A stretch of DNA of 13,500 nucleotides, from NCBI GenBank assembly GCA_046482855.1, contig JAWOEH010000179.1:1-13500 (forward strand), given 5' to 3'. Below the pieces are notes generated by a model. It was not told where the DNA came from. It was given only the letters and a program-made list of their open reading frames with translations, and ran no database searches. This DNA comes from CAYVSF01 sp046482855 (GTDB taxonomy: Bacteria > Bacteroidota > Bacteroidia > Bacteroidales > UBA12077). Shown in pieces: positions 1 through 7,575 of the stretch. Both the position numbers and the translations under genes were made by a program. How positions within the stretch are numbered: position 1 is the stretch's first letter; the number at the start of each line of letters is the position of its first letter.

Positions 1-56
1 CCTCGCCAAATTTTCATTACCTTTATTCAAATAACCCACTAATAACGCCTAATCCC

Positions 57-656
57 ATGCGCACAAAATGGCTGCTGTATATGGGCGTCTTAAGCCCGCT
101 TTTGTTTTGGACAACCACCCTGCTATGTGGTTTGTTTCTTAGCGACTACAATCACCTGAACGGTTTGGTAAGCCAATTGGGTGCTATGGGCACAGATACA
201 CAGCACCTGTTTACCGCAGGACTGGTTTTAAGCTCCGCACTCAACCTGTTGTTCGTTATTGAGATGTTTCGCTTTGCCCGGGCCCATCAATTGCATCGGC
301 TGCCTGTGGCGTTTTTGGTATTTTACTCCTTCCTTGCCGGACCGGCCATTGTACCCATGCCTTTGCCCTTACACGGTATCGTAGGGCTACCTTTTGTGCT
401 GTTGATGCTGGCTCCGATATTGGCCCTTATTCTGTGGCGAAAAAAAGAAAACATCCTCAAACTGCGCACAGCGGCCCTAATCAGTTGCATATTCCTGCTT
501 TTGAGCTTCCTGGTGTTATTCCCCAATATTCTTCCCGAATACATAGGCCTGAAACAACGCCTTTTGTATGCAGGTTGGACAATCTGGTCAGTTTCGCTGA
601 GCTACAGAGCATTGAAGGTGAGTCATGAGAAATTGCTAACAGGTGTTTTTCGGTAA
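57..656 (+). CDS. DUF998-like multipass membrane protein
   Basis: This 199-residue protein is almost entirely hydrophobic, with about six predicted membrane spans (roughly residues 7-29, 49-70, 80-99, 105-126, 136-156 and 165-185) and a short basic C-terminus. Its length, the span pattern, and the early segment with SDYNHLNGLVSQLGA followed by a loop rich in Pro and Gly (PAIVPMPLPLHG) fit the DUF998 family, whose function is not established. The family assignment is from memory of its general pattern and is moderately secure. The ATG at 57 is the first in frame; no strong Shine-Dalgarno sequence precedes it, which is normal for Bacteroidota. The gene lies alone, with about 115 bp before the next gene, so there is no functional context beyond proximity to the regulator. 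Confidence 0.75.
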   Translation: MRTKWLLYMGVLSPLLFWTTTLLCGLFLSDYNHLNGLVSQLGAMGTDTQHLFTAGLVLSSALNLLFVIEMFRFARAHQLHRLPVAFLVFYSFLAGPAIVPMPLPLHGIVGLPFVLLMLAPILALILWRKKENILKLRTAALISCIFLLLSFLVLFPNILPEYIGLKQRLLYAGWTIWSVSLSYRALKVSHEKLLTGVFR

Positions 657-698
657 GATCTTCCCGATTATACAAAATGCACAAAAACCAGCAGTGAC

Positions 699-730
699 TT
701 TGTCTGGTAATTATATTCTGTTTATGCTTG
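699..730 (+). promoter_or_regulatory. Candidate Bacteroidota-type promoter for the Crp/Fnr gene
   Basis: TTTG at 699-702 is followed 20 bp later by TATGCTTG at 723-730, one mismatch from the Bacteroidota -7 consensus TAnnTTTG. The spacing matches the usual 19-21 bp between the -33 and -7 boxes. It would start transcription near 737, leaving about 35 nt of leader before the ATG at 771. No copy of the GTTGAACTARTTCAAC palindrome occurs here, so there is no sign of self-regulation through that site. Confidence 0.45.
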
Positions 731-770
731 CCTCAAAAATATTCTTATATTTACCCATTAAAGCCAATCC

Positions 771-1370
771 ATGTTCGCAAAATTTAAACATGTTGTAGAG
801 AAAGAGATAAATGTTACTCCGGAACTTTGGGCGCAAGTGGAAGCCTTTGGCACCCCAAAGCACTTGAAAAAAAACGAATACCTGTTAAAGGCCGGAGAGG
901 TATGTCAACATGGGTACTTCATAAATAAGGGCAGCCTGGTACAAACCTTCCTGAACCAAAATGGCAAAGAGGTGGTGCAGGGTTTCTATATCGATGATGT
1001 GTATGCCTTCTTGTCATCGGTAACCAGTTACTTCTCAGAAAAGGAGAGCGATTGCCAAATAAAGGCCTTGGAAGAGTGCGAACTGATAGCCTATTCAAAA
1101 GCCCAACTGGAGTATTTAGCCACTCACTATCAAGAATTTGCCATTTTCTATCATAAGATCACGGCCAAAGGGTTTCAGAATCTCTACATGTTCAGTGCCA
1201 TGCGGCTGTCGTTAAATGCCGAAGAATTCCTGATCTTCCTGTACAACCAACATCCAATTTATATGCAACGTATCCCCGACAAATACATTGCTCAATTTAT
1301 GGGGGTAAGCAAGGAGTGGTTAAGCAAGTTAAAGAAGCGCGTTGCTAAAAAGATCTTTCCAAATTCATAA
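771..1370 (+). CDS. Crp/Fnr-family transcriptional regulator
   Basis: The 199-residue protein has an N-terminal cyclic-nucleotide-binding-type beta barrel (about 20-120, with the turn LLKAGEVCQHGYFINKG), a dimerization helix (about 125-160) and a C-terminal helix-turn-helix (about 168-192: IAQFMGVSKEWLSKLKKR). The recognition helix carries E182, S185 and K186, which align with E209, S212 and R213 of E. coli FNR, the residues that read TTGA half-sites. The N-terminal four-cysteine motif of FNR is absent (only C45, C95 and C103), so it should not hold an FNR-type oxygen-sensing cluster, and a classical cAMP pocket is not evident. The effector is unknown. It lies directly upstream of a palindrome of FNR geometry at 1401-1422 and is the obvious candidate to bind it and the copy at 8386-8411. 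The regulatory link is an inference. Confidence 0.9.
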   Translation: MFAKFKHVVEKEINVTPELWAQVEAFGTPKHLKKNEYLLKAGEVCQHGYFINKGSLVQTFLNQNGKEVVQGFYIDDVYAFLSSVTSYFSEKESDCQIKALEECELIAYSKAQLEYLATHYQEFAIFYHKITAKGFQNLYMFSAMRLSLNAEEFLIFLYNQHPIYMQRIPDKYIAQFMGVSKEWLSKLKKRVAKKIFPNS

Positions 1371-1400
1371 ACGGCTAGCTTTTTGGGCATAGGAATTGAC

Positions 1401-1422
1401 AAAGTTGAACTAGTTCAACTTT
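1401..1422 (+). promoter_or_regulatory. Perfect 22-bp palindromic operator (FNR-like) upstream of DUF5692 gene 1
   Basis: Positions 1401-1411 are the exact reverse complement of 1412-1422. The core is GTTGAACTAGTTCAAC, which fits TTGA-N6-TCAA, the spacing of FNR sites. The centre is at 1411.5, and a -7-like box (CACTTTTG, 1441-1448) is centred exactly 33 bp downstream. There is no TTTG -33 box at the expected distance, so the site probably replaces it as a class II activator site. A second copy sits before hypB at 8386-8411. Confidence 0.8.
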
Positions 1423-1440
1423 TTTTTTATGGGGAAGCGT

Positions 1441-1448
1441 CACTTTTG
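1441..1448 (+). promoter_or_regulatory. Candidate -7 promoter box of DUF5692 gene 1
   Basis: CACTTTTG differs by one base from TAnnTTTG. Its centre is 33 bp from the operator centre at 1411.5, the same distance as in the hypB promoter. Transcription would begin near 1452, so the upstream in-frame ATG at 1429 could not be used and ATG 1477 becomes the start, with a leader of about 25 nt. Confidence 0.55.
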
Positions 1449-1476
1449 TGTTATTGTTTCACCAAAAGTTGACGTT

Positions 1477-2394
1477 ATGTTTTTATTTGAATCAATTCCC
1501 TGGTATACCCTGTTAATGGGTTTGGCCGTTTTGGCGGGGCTCATCCTGATAAATGAATTGGCACGTGCCAGCAAGTGGATAGCTTTAGGGCTGTTTCTGG
1601 TGCTTCCGCTGTTTCTCTCGTTTGTGGTATGGCCCCAAACGGCGGCTCCCGGCACCAGCGTAGGCACCTGGTTTCACTGGGCAAAAGTATATTCGGTACT
1701 CATTGCCACATTGGGATTCCTGGGCCTTCGCTTTATCAAAGGATGGGAGCAAAATAAATACTTATTAATCTTTCCGGCGCTAATTTTGGCGATAAACATT
1801 ATGGAAGCGGTAATGCGCGATTTTCAATGCTACTCACTCAACGGCTTTGTTGATGGGGTAATGATTTCCGGTGGTCCCTGGAACATCATGAACGGCATTG
1901 CCGGTATTTTGAACATTCTGGCCATCTCGGGCTGGGTAGGCATCTACATTAGCAACGACAAAAAGCGGGACATGATTTGGCCCGACCAATTGTGGTTTTG
2001 GATTATTGCCTACGACTTGTGGAATTTTGCCTACGTATACAACTGTTTGGGCGACCATGCCTTTTATGCAGGTGCCATGCTGTTGTTGTCGTGCACCATT
2101 CCGGCCTTCATCATCAAAAAAGGCGCCTGGTTGCAACACCGTGCACAAACCCTGGCGATTTGGGTAATGTTTGCCATGACCTTCCCTGCTTTTATCGATA
2201 CCTCAAAGTATGCCGTAAAAGCCTCACTGAATCCAAATGCACTGTTTATAGTCAGTGCCTTGGCATTGGCAGCCAACGTGGCGCTGATTATCTACCACGT
2301 TTACAAGATTGTGAAAAACAAGCGCAATCCGATTACACAGGAGGTTTACATCGATGAACCTGCCTATGCCGAGTTGCAGAAGTACAAAAAATAA
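1477..2394 (+). CDS. DUF5692-like polytopic membrane protein, paralog 1
   Basis: From ATG 1477 the protein has 305 residues and about eight or nine hydrophobic spans. I recognise it as DUF5692-like, a family without an assigned function. Conserved polar and aromatic patches shared with the next gene include WPxTAAPG after the second span, GxWNIMNGIAGILNIL, DMIWPD, WIIAYDLWNFAY, YNC followed two residues later by DH, and GAWLQHRA. Such buried charged and aromatic residues suggest a transport, redox or ligand-binding role, but none can be assigned. The frame is open to ATG 1429, but the paralog aligns from Met 1477 and the inferred promoter lies between the two ATGs, so I chose 1477. A palindromic operator upstream links its control to the hypB operon. 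Confidence 0.85.
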   Translation: MFLFESIPWYTLLMGLAVLAGLILINELARASKWIALGLFLVLPLFLSFVVWPQTAAPGTSVGTWFHWAKVYSVLIATLGFLGLRFIKGWEQNKYLLIFPALILAINIMEAVMRDFQCYSLNGFVDGVMISGGPWNIMNGIAGILNILAISGWVGIYISNDKKRDMIWPDQLWFWIIAYDLWNFAYVYNCLGDHAFYAGAMLLLSCTIPAFIIKKGAWLQHRAQTLAIWVMFAMTFPAFIDTSKYAVKASLNPNALFIVSALALAANVALIIYHVYKIVKNKRNPITQEVYIDEPAYAELQKYKK

Positions 2395-2400
2395 TACGAA

Positions 2401-2439
2401 AAATAAGCAACTTCCGGCTAATGGGGAGGTTGCTTATTT
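2401..2439 (+). terminator. Terminator hairpin after DUF5692 gene 1
   Basis: AAATAAGCAAC at 2401-2411 pairs perfectly with GTTGCTTATTT at 2429-2439, with further inner pairs around a short loop. It begins 6 bp after the stop codon. The A/T-rich ends allow it to work in either direction. It should separate this gene from its downstream paralog, at least in part. Confidence 0.7.
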
Positions 2440-2458
2440 CCAGTTCACCCCTATTACT

Positions 2459-2484
2459 CACTGCCCAATGCATTATATGCAGTG
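2459..2484. promoter_or_regulatory. Imperfect inverted repeat upstream of DUF5692 gene 2
   Basis: CACTGC (2459-2464) and GCAGTG (2479-2484) form 6-bp arms around a 14-bp spacer, and TGCAT/ATGCA forms a smaller palindrome inside. It lies about 50 bp before the next start codon and could be an operator or a leader hairpin. It is unlike the FNR-type palindrome at 1401-1422. Confidence 0.25.
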
Positions 2485-2532
2485 GTAAATAAAAACAAAC
2501 CAATTTGACTACTCATTTAAATTAACATCGAG

Positions 2533-3468
2533 ATGAACCTGTTGTATGAAGTGCCTGGCCTGAGCGGTTGGGCCATTATGCTTTTTGTAACATTAACACT
2601 CATTGCATTCAATGAATTTGGGCGTACCACCAAGTGGGGAGGCCTTTTATTATTTTTGGTCCTACCTATCATTCTCACCATTTTTGTGTGGCCAACGACA
2701 GCCGCTCCCGGTAACGAGTATGGTACAGGCACCTGGTTTAACTGGGTGAAAACCTACTCGGCACTTGCCGGTTGTTTGGGCTTTATGGCCATTCGCTACA
2801 ACCCTAAACTACTAAAAAAGAAGTGGGTACTGGCCTTTCCTCCTGCCATTTTGGCCATCAATATTTTTGAAGCAGCCATTCGCGACTTTCAGGTGTACAG
2901 CTTTGGCTTGTGGGAAGGCGGCTATGTCGATAATCTGTGGGTCATGTCGGGCTCATGGAACATCATGAATGGCATTGCCGGGATTCTGAATATCCTGACC
3001 ATCTGCGGTTGGTATGGCATTTTCATATCCAAAGACAAAACCAAGGATATGATATGGCCCGATATGATTTGGGCCTGGATTATTGCCTACGATCTGTGGA
3101 ACTTTGCCTATACTTACAATTGTATAGCTGACCACTCCTTTTATTGTGGTGTTGCTTTGCTTCTTTCGTGTACCATTCCGGCATTCTTTATTAAAAGAGG
3201 CGCATGGCTGCAACACCGTGCCTCAACGTTGGCTCTGTGGATTATGTTTGTAATGACCATTCCTCAGTTTGCCGATAAGATTGCTCCTGTGCCCACTACG
3301 CATAATCCCAAGGCATTTTTTACTGTGAGCCTTGTAGCGTTGCTTGCAAACCTTGCCCTGTTCATTTACCAGGCGACAAAAATTATCAAGCAGAGAAAAA
3401 ATCCGCTGAAAGATGAGATCTATGCCGATACTCAAACCTACCAAAAAGTAGTAAAGGCCAACAGTTAA
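2533..3468 (+). CDS. DUF5692-like polytopic membrane protein, paralog 2
   Basis: This 311-residue protein is a full-length paralog of the preceding gene, aligning from the first residues to the end. Both share WPxTAAPG, IMNGIAGILNIL, DMIWPD, WIIAYDLWNFAY, a YNC-xx-DH pattern, LLLSCTIPAF and GAWLQHRA. It has about eight or nine membrane spans and a short basic C-terminal tail. The function is unknown, as for the family. The two genes probably arose by tandem duplication and have since diverged, mainly near the N-terminus and in the loops. A terminator hairpin and about 140 bp lie between them, and no copy of the FNR-like palindrome precedes this one, so it may be regulated separately or depend on readthrough. 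Start ATG 2533 matches the aligned start of paralog 1. Confidence 0.85.
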   Translation: MNLLYEVPGLSGWAIMLFVTLTLIAFNEFGRTTKWGGLLLFLVLPIILTIFVWPTTAAPGNEYGTGTWFNWVKTYSALAGCLGFMAIRYNPKLLKKKWVLAFPPAILAINIFEAAIRDFQVYSFGLWEGGYVDNLWVMSGSWNIMNGIAGILNILTICGWYGIFISKDKTKDMIWPDMIWAWIIAYDLWNFAYTYNCIADHSFYCGVALLLSCTIPAFFIKRGAWLQHRASTLALWIMFVMTIPQFADKIAPVPTTHNPKAFFTVSLVALLANLALFIYQATKIIKQRKNPLKDEIYADTQTYQKVVKANS

Positions 3469-3528
3469 AACACTATAACAAAGCAACAAAAGACAAAAAA
3501 GCCTTTTTGGGGGTAATGTAAGCTTTGG

Positions 3529-3564
3529 AAAGATCCGGATGCAACTTGTGCACCGGATCTTTTT
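3529..3564 (+). terminator. Strong rho-independent terminator after DUF5692 gene 2
   Basis: AAAGATCCGG (3529-3538) pairs with CCGGATCTTT (3553-3562). The stem continues inward with TGCA/TGCA after one bulged A, and a T-run follows. It closes the + strand gene group about 60 bp after the stop codon. Confidence 0.8.
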
Positions 3565-3683
3565 ACTGCTTGAAGATCTAACCAAAAATTAGTTGAAACA
3601 GTATTTATACCAACCAGATAGGTATATATATTGTATTTGCAACATTTTTTCGTTAAACAAAGCAGTCTGTACTACATTGCAGG

Positions 3684-4409
3684 CTACAAGCCAAAAAACA
3701 CAATAGCACAACCACTCAGACAAATGGTAGCTCCGGCAACAGGGTGCATGTATTTTTCCAGCGTTTTCATAGGCAAAAATTGCATGCCACGCAGGGTAAC
3801 AGCAACCATAATCATCATTGTAGCCAGCGTTGCTACACCAAATACAAGAGCCTCAATTGCAGCATGACCCATATGACTCTTAGCTGCAGGGTAAATTAAT
3901 AAGGGGATTAAAAGTTCACAAGGCCCCAGCACAAAAATGGTGAACAAAACCCAAGGGGTAATATTCTTTTTTTCGGCAGTTTTTCTTTTATGATCCCTGT
4001 TCTGTTCGTCCAATTTATGGCGCTGAACCGATAATTTCCCATTTCGAAACAGTAGGTCACTATGTTGCCGTCTCTTTGGAACATTCTATAGACCCCACAA
4101 AAAATATAGCAGGCCAAAGAGAATAAAAGCGAGGGCAGCCAAATCGCCACGTAAAGCCTCTACAAATTCAAGTTGCTGCACCCCTATACCCAAGGCAATG
4201 CCTACTGCCCCCAGTAAAACCGCCCCCAATACGTGGCCATTGCCACACATAAAGGTAATCCACAGTTTTTTTGAAAAGCTCCAGTTTCGAGCCTTGCTCA
4301 TCACAATAAAGGGCAGGTAATGACGGGTCCGGTAAGCGTATGCACAAAACCAATAGATAGAGCTGTAGTAAGTAAGATGGTGATGTCTGTTGTCATGATG
4401 CTTATTCAT
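3684..4409 (-). pseudogene. Broken TauE/SafE (UreH/NicO-like) membrane transporter
   Basis: Reading the - strand, the segments GFVHTLTGP, HYLPFIVMSKARNW, LWITF, FGLLYFLWGL, TPWVLFTIF and GPCE appear in the order seen in the TauE/SafE-type transporters related to UreH/NicO (sulfite exporter or nickel/cobalt transport). They are not in one open frame. From ATG 4396 the frame reads MTTDITILLTTALS to TGP and then shifts: one base seems missing between 4323 and 4324, where the family has Asp before HYLPF. A TAG at 4086-4088 then cuts the second frame after WGL, and the rest continues in that frame to 3684. The His-rich central loop is eroded and the GPCEPLIP-type motif reads GPCELLIP. Two lesions plus eroded motifs suggest a real pseudogene, though sequencing error could explain either lesion. 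It is last in the hypB-hypA operon, 39 bp after hypA, fitting a former nickel transport role. Confidence 0.75.
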
Positions 4410-4448
4410 TTTTACTCCATAAAGACTATGGAACTGTTTGATTGCGCA

Positions 4449-4790
4449 TTAACACGCCAGGATCTCTTTAATCATAAATTCCCGCCCCGAAAGCAGCTCC
4501 ATCTCTTTGTTATTACAAGAGGGGCATGTGCCCTTATTTTCCACCACATTAAATACATTGTTACACTCCTTACACAGTCCGTTTCCGGGCAGTATCTCAA
4601 TTTCCAGTTGGGTGCGCTCCATCAACGTACCCTCCACAGCCGCCGGATAGCAATCGCGCACATATTTGGGGATTACCGACGAAAGTTCGCCAATCTGAAG
4701 AGTAAGTTGCTGGATCTTTGTCACCCCGTTTTTTTGGGCAAAACGCTCAACGCTTTTTACCACTTCTATAACGATGCCTAATTCATGCAT
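4449..4790 (-). CDS. hypA: Nickel insertion metallochaperone HypA
   Basis: The 113-residue length is typical for HypA. It starts with MHE, whose His2 and Glu3 form the nickel site, and has the structural zinc site C73-x2-C76 and C89-x2-C92. HypA works with HypB to deliver nickel to the hydrogenase large subunit (or, in some bacteria, to urease). It acts in the cytoplasm. Here it is the third gene of a - strand operon, 74 bp after the FeS-flavoprotein gene, with a stable hairpin in the gap. No Ni enzyme is visible in the window, so the client is unknown. Confidence 0.95.
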   Translation of the reverse strand: MHELGIVIEVVKSVERFAQKNGVTKIQQLTLQIGELSSVIPKYVRDCYPAAVEGTLMERTQLEIEILPGNGLCKECNNVFNVVENKGTCPSCNNKEMELLSGREFMIKEILAC

Positions 4791-4815
4791 AACGCTACAT
4801 CTTGTTTATTAAGTT

Positions 4816-4842
4816 AAGTGGCTGCTTTTTGGGCAGCCACTT
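4816..4842. terminator. Hairpin between the FeS-flavoprotein gene and hypA
   Basis: AAGTGGCTGC (4816-4825) pairs with GCAGCCACTT (4833-4842). On the + strand it is followed by a run of T, making a good intrinsic terminator against the operon direction. On the - strand, the coding direction, the tail is weak (TTAACTTAATAAA), so it would act as an mRNA stabiliser or partial attenuator between the two genes. Confidence 0.55.
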
Positions 4843-4864
4843 TTTTTCCTTCTGCAAAGCTCTG

Positions 4865-7564
4865 CTAATTTCGTCTTTTGGCCGAAAAGGCGGACTGGAT
4901 CAACTTTACTGGTTTATTCACCGCAATTTTCACTTTTCGCTTCAACGCATATTTAATAATTGTGGACTTCATATCCTTAAATTCGGGATTCTCCACATCG
5001 TACTTACGAACCAGCTTAATGGCATCGAACTTACACTTTGTCACGCAAGCGCCGCAACCAATACACATGAACTCATCCACCTCAGTAGCTCCGCAAGCCA
5101 GGCAACGCTCGGTCTCTTTTTGCAATTGCGCCTCGGTAAACGTGCCCCGCACATCTTTAAAAGGTTCCGTTTTATGAAGATCGTGCTCATCAGAGGCCTT
5201 TTGTCGTGGCTGACTGTCGTAGCCATCAAGATTAAGAGTCTCCTTATTGAAAGAGAGGTAATCTCTTTTGAGGCGTCCCAATGTTAAGCTCTGACCATTT
5301 TGCACATATCGATGAATAGATATAGCACCTTCCTTACCCGTGGCTATGGCATCAATGGCAAACCTGGGTCCTGTTAAAACGTCGCCCCCGGTAAACACAT
5401 CCGGTTCATCCGTCTGAAAAGTTGTAGCATCTGCCACAATGGTTTTGTTCGGGTTCAATGCTATTTTACTGCCATCGAGCAATTTTCCCCAATCCATGGC
5501 CTGTCCTACCGATATTAGCACATTATCGGCTGCTACAACTTTTGTTTCATTTTCGTCAAATACCGGACAAAAGTTGTTCTGCTCATCAAAAACCGACACA
5601 CATTTCTGGAACTCCACACCTGCAACACGTCCCTCTTCAATAAGAATACGTTTGGGTCCCCAGCCATTGTGGATACCTATTTGCTCCTCCAACGCTTCCT
5701 CAATTTCCTCAGGCAATGCAGGCATCTGTTCGCGTTTTTCCAGGCAGTACAAATCCATACTCGATGCACCTACACGAGTGGCTGTGCGTGCTACGTCGAT
5801 GGCCACATTGCCGCCTCCTATTACCACAGTTTTACCCGAAAGCTTTGTTGCATTGTCGAGCGATACTTTTCGCAGAAAATCAACGCCCGTGTACACACCT
5901 TCAGCATCCTCGCCTTCAAGGCCTATCTTCCGACCCGCCTGTGCACCAATGGCCAGGTAGAAAGCCTCGAAACCGTCAGCACGTAATGCCTCCAGAGTAA
6001 TATCTTTACCCACTTCCATACCGGTTTTGAAGTCAACACCCAGCTTTTTCAGCACGTCAATTTCTGCCGCAATCACATCCTTCTCCAAACGGAATGCGGG
6101 AATGCCGAATGTAAGCATACCTCCCAAGGCCGATTGCTTTTCAAAGACGGTAACCTTGTACCCATCAATGGCCAGGTAGTAGGCGCATGACAAGCCGGCC
6201 GGACCTCCACCAATTACAGCAATTTTATTGCCATACTGGTGTCTCAGTTCCGGAACATAGCGATGCTCGGCATGCATATCCTGCTCTGCAATAAACTTCT
6301 TGATGTCATCAATGGCAATCGGATCATCTATATCGCCGCGCGTACATGCCGACTCGCAATAGCGTGGGCATACACGACCGCATATGGCGGGAAAAGGATT
6401 CTCCTGCTTAATAAGCGCGAGGGCTTCGGTGTACCGCCCTTGGGCAGCTAATTTTATGTATCCTTGTACACCAATGTGTGCGGGACACTCAGCTTTACAC
6501 GGGCTGGAGCCACCTTCGGCAACCACCTGCCGGTTGGTACGGTAATCGGGGTTCCACTTATCGGGTCCCCACTCCGAAGCATAGGGAAGATCTCGTTTCT
6601 TTTTGGTTGTTGGCTCTTCGGCGCAAATCTTTTGTCCCAGTTTCAATGCATTGGTAGGACAATTCTCAACACACTCACCGCACCCCACACACTTTTCGGT
6701 ATCCACCTCCGAAACATAATTGGAACGCATCATATCGGGGTTCACCCACATGTTCGACAGGCGCATGGCAAAGCAGCCGCATCCACAGCAGTTGCATATG
6801 GCGTGTGTTTTTCCGGGACCATCGGTATTGGGGATGCTATGCATCAAGCCATTATCTTCGGCCTTTTTGATGATTTCAAAAGCCTCTTCACGTGTAATCT
6901 CCTTTCCGCGTCCGGTTTTTATGTAGTATTCGGCGGCATGACCCAGCTGTATGCAAATGTCCTCTTTCAAGTGGCCACAGCCTTCGCCCATGGCCTCGCG
7001 TGAAGTTCGGCAAGCACAATCGGAAACAGAAAATATAGTATTCTCATTCAGGTATTTCGACACCTCCTCGTAGGAAGCTGTGCGTGTTTCGCCATCAATC
7101 GATTGCTCTATGGGTATTACGCGCATAGGGCCTGATCCAACGGGAATATTGCCTGCAGCCATGGGGCCTCTGAGCTTCCCATATTCGTCAAAGGCCTCGC
7201 CCAACTCGGGATATTTCCGGGCATTTTCCTTGTGGTTAACAATCATCTCCATGTGTCCGGGCACCCAAAGCTCAATCCAATATTTGTTAACCCCATCAAT
7301 CTCGTTCACAAAAGCGGCTCCTGCAACAGCCAGCTCCCACAGAAGCTTCTCGGCTTCCTCCTCGCATTTGCCACACATGGCAGCTACCTCTGCTGCACTT
7401 CTGCGTTCACGCAACTCCAGGCAAAGGCCCACCTCTGCCATCTCATCCGATACAACAGGTGCCAATATCTTATATTCCGGCCGTTCAGGTGTTATCCCAT
7501 TCTTTGAACCGCGCTTCACACGGCTGATCTTATTGGCCAGATCCAGTACTTTTTCCTTAACCAT
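4865..7564 (-). CDS. Multi-cluster Fe-S flavoprotein, GltD-like NAD(P)H oxidoreductase with N-terminal Cys-rich domain
   Basis: This 899-residue protein is a fusion. Residues about 25-110 look like a winged-helix-type region. Residues 183-264 hold an unusual cysteine set (C183-x-C185, C196, C204, and C257, C259, C260, C262, C264). A 4Fe-4S ferredoxin motif follows (C292, C295, C298, C302). Residues about 355-425 match the Fer4_20 domain of GltD and dihydropyrimidine dehydrogenase (C356, C360, C395, C399, C403, C407). The flavin and pyridine nucleotide sites are at IGGGPAG (451-457) and IGGGNVAID (582-590), with the FAD-closing TGGD at 725-728. The C-terminus has C821-x2-C824 and another ferredoxin motif (C834, C837, C840, C844). 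It should move electrons between NAD(P)H, FAD and ferredoxin-like partners in the cytoplasm. GltD alone is about 480 residues, and no glutamate synthase large subunit is present. It sits between hypB (11 bp gap) and hypA, suggesting a role with a nickel enzyme. Confidence 0.9.
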   Translation of the reverse strand: MVKEKVLDLANKISRVKRGSKNGITPERPEYKILAPVVSDEMAEVGLCLELRERRSAAEVAAMCGKCEEEAEKLLWELAVAGAAFVNEIDGVNKYWIELWVPGHMEMIVNHKENARKYPELGEAFDEYGKLRGPMAAGNIPVGSGPMRVIPIEQSIDGETRTASYEEVSKYLNENTIFSVSDCACRTSREAMGEGCGHLKEDICIQLGHAAEYYIKTGRGKEITREEAFEIIKKAEDNGLMHSIPNTDGPGKTHAICNCCGCGCFAMRLSNMWVNPDMMRSNYVSEVDTEKCVGCGECVENCPTNALKLGQKICAEEPTTKKKRDLPYASEWGPDKWNPDYRTNRQVVAEGGSSPCKAECPAHIGVQGYIKLAAQGRYTEALALIKQENPFPAICGRVCPRYCESACTRGDIDDPIAIDDIKKFIAEQDMHAEHRYVPELRHQYGNKIAVIGGGPAGLSCAYYLAIDGYKVTVFEKQSALGGMLTFGIPAFRLEKDVIAAEIDVLKKLGVDFKTGMEVGKDITLEALRADGFEAFYLAIGAQAGRKIGLEGEDAEGVYTGVDFLRKVSLDNATKLSGKTVVIGGGNVAIDVARTATRVGASSMDLYCLEKREQMPALPEEIEEALEEQIGIHNGWGPKRILIEEGRVAGVEFQKCVSVFDEQNNFCPVFDENETKVVAADNVLISVGQAMDWGKLLDGSKIALNPNKTIVADATTFQTDEPDVFTGGDVLTGPRFAIDAIATGKEGAISIHRYVQNGQSLTLGRLKRDYLSFNKETLNLDGYDSQPRQKASDEHDLHKTEPFKDVRGTFTEAQLQKETERCLACGATEVDEFMCIGCGACVTKCKFDAIKLVRKYDVENPEFKDMKSTIIKYALKRKVKIAVNKPVKLIQSAFSAKRRN

Positions 7565-7575
7565 AGGTTTCCCAA

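Noticed and set aside
699..770. A third copy of the FNR-like palindrome upstream of the Crp/Fnr gene itself
   Set aside because: No TTGA-N6-TCAA sequence is present between the promoter candidate and the start codon, so self-regulation by that site is not supported.
4320..4781. Open frame of 153 codons on the + strand opposite hypA and the transporter remnant
   Set aside because: It is antisense to a clearly recognised hypA, has no recognisable motif, and reads through another gene's codon pattern.
4865..7564. Annotation as glutamate synthase small subunit (gltD)
   Set aside because: Only residues about 350-755 resemble GltD. The protein is almost twice as long with extra cluster domains, there is no gltB, and the neighbours are hypA and hypB.
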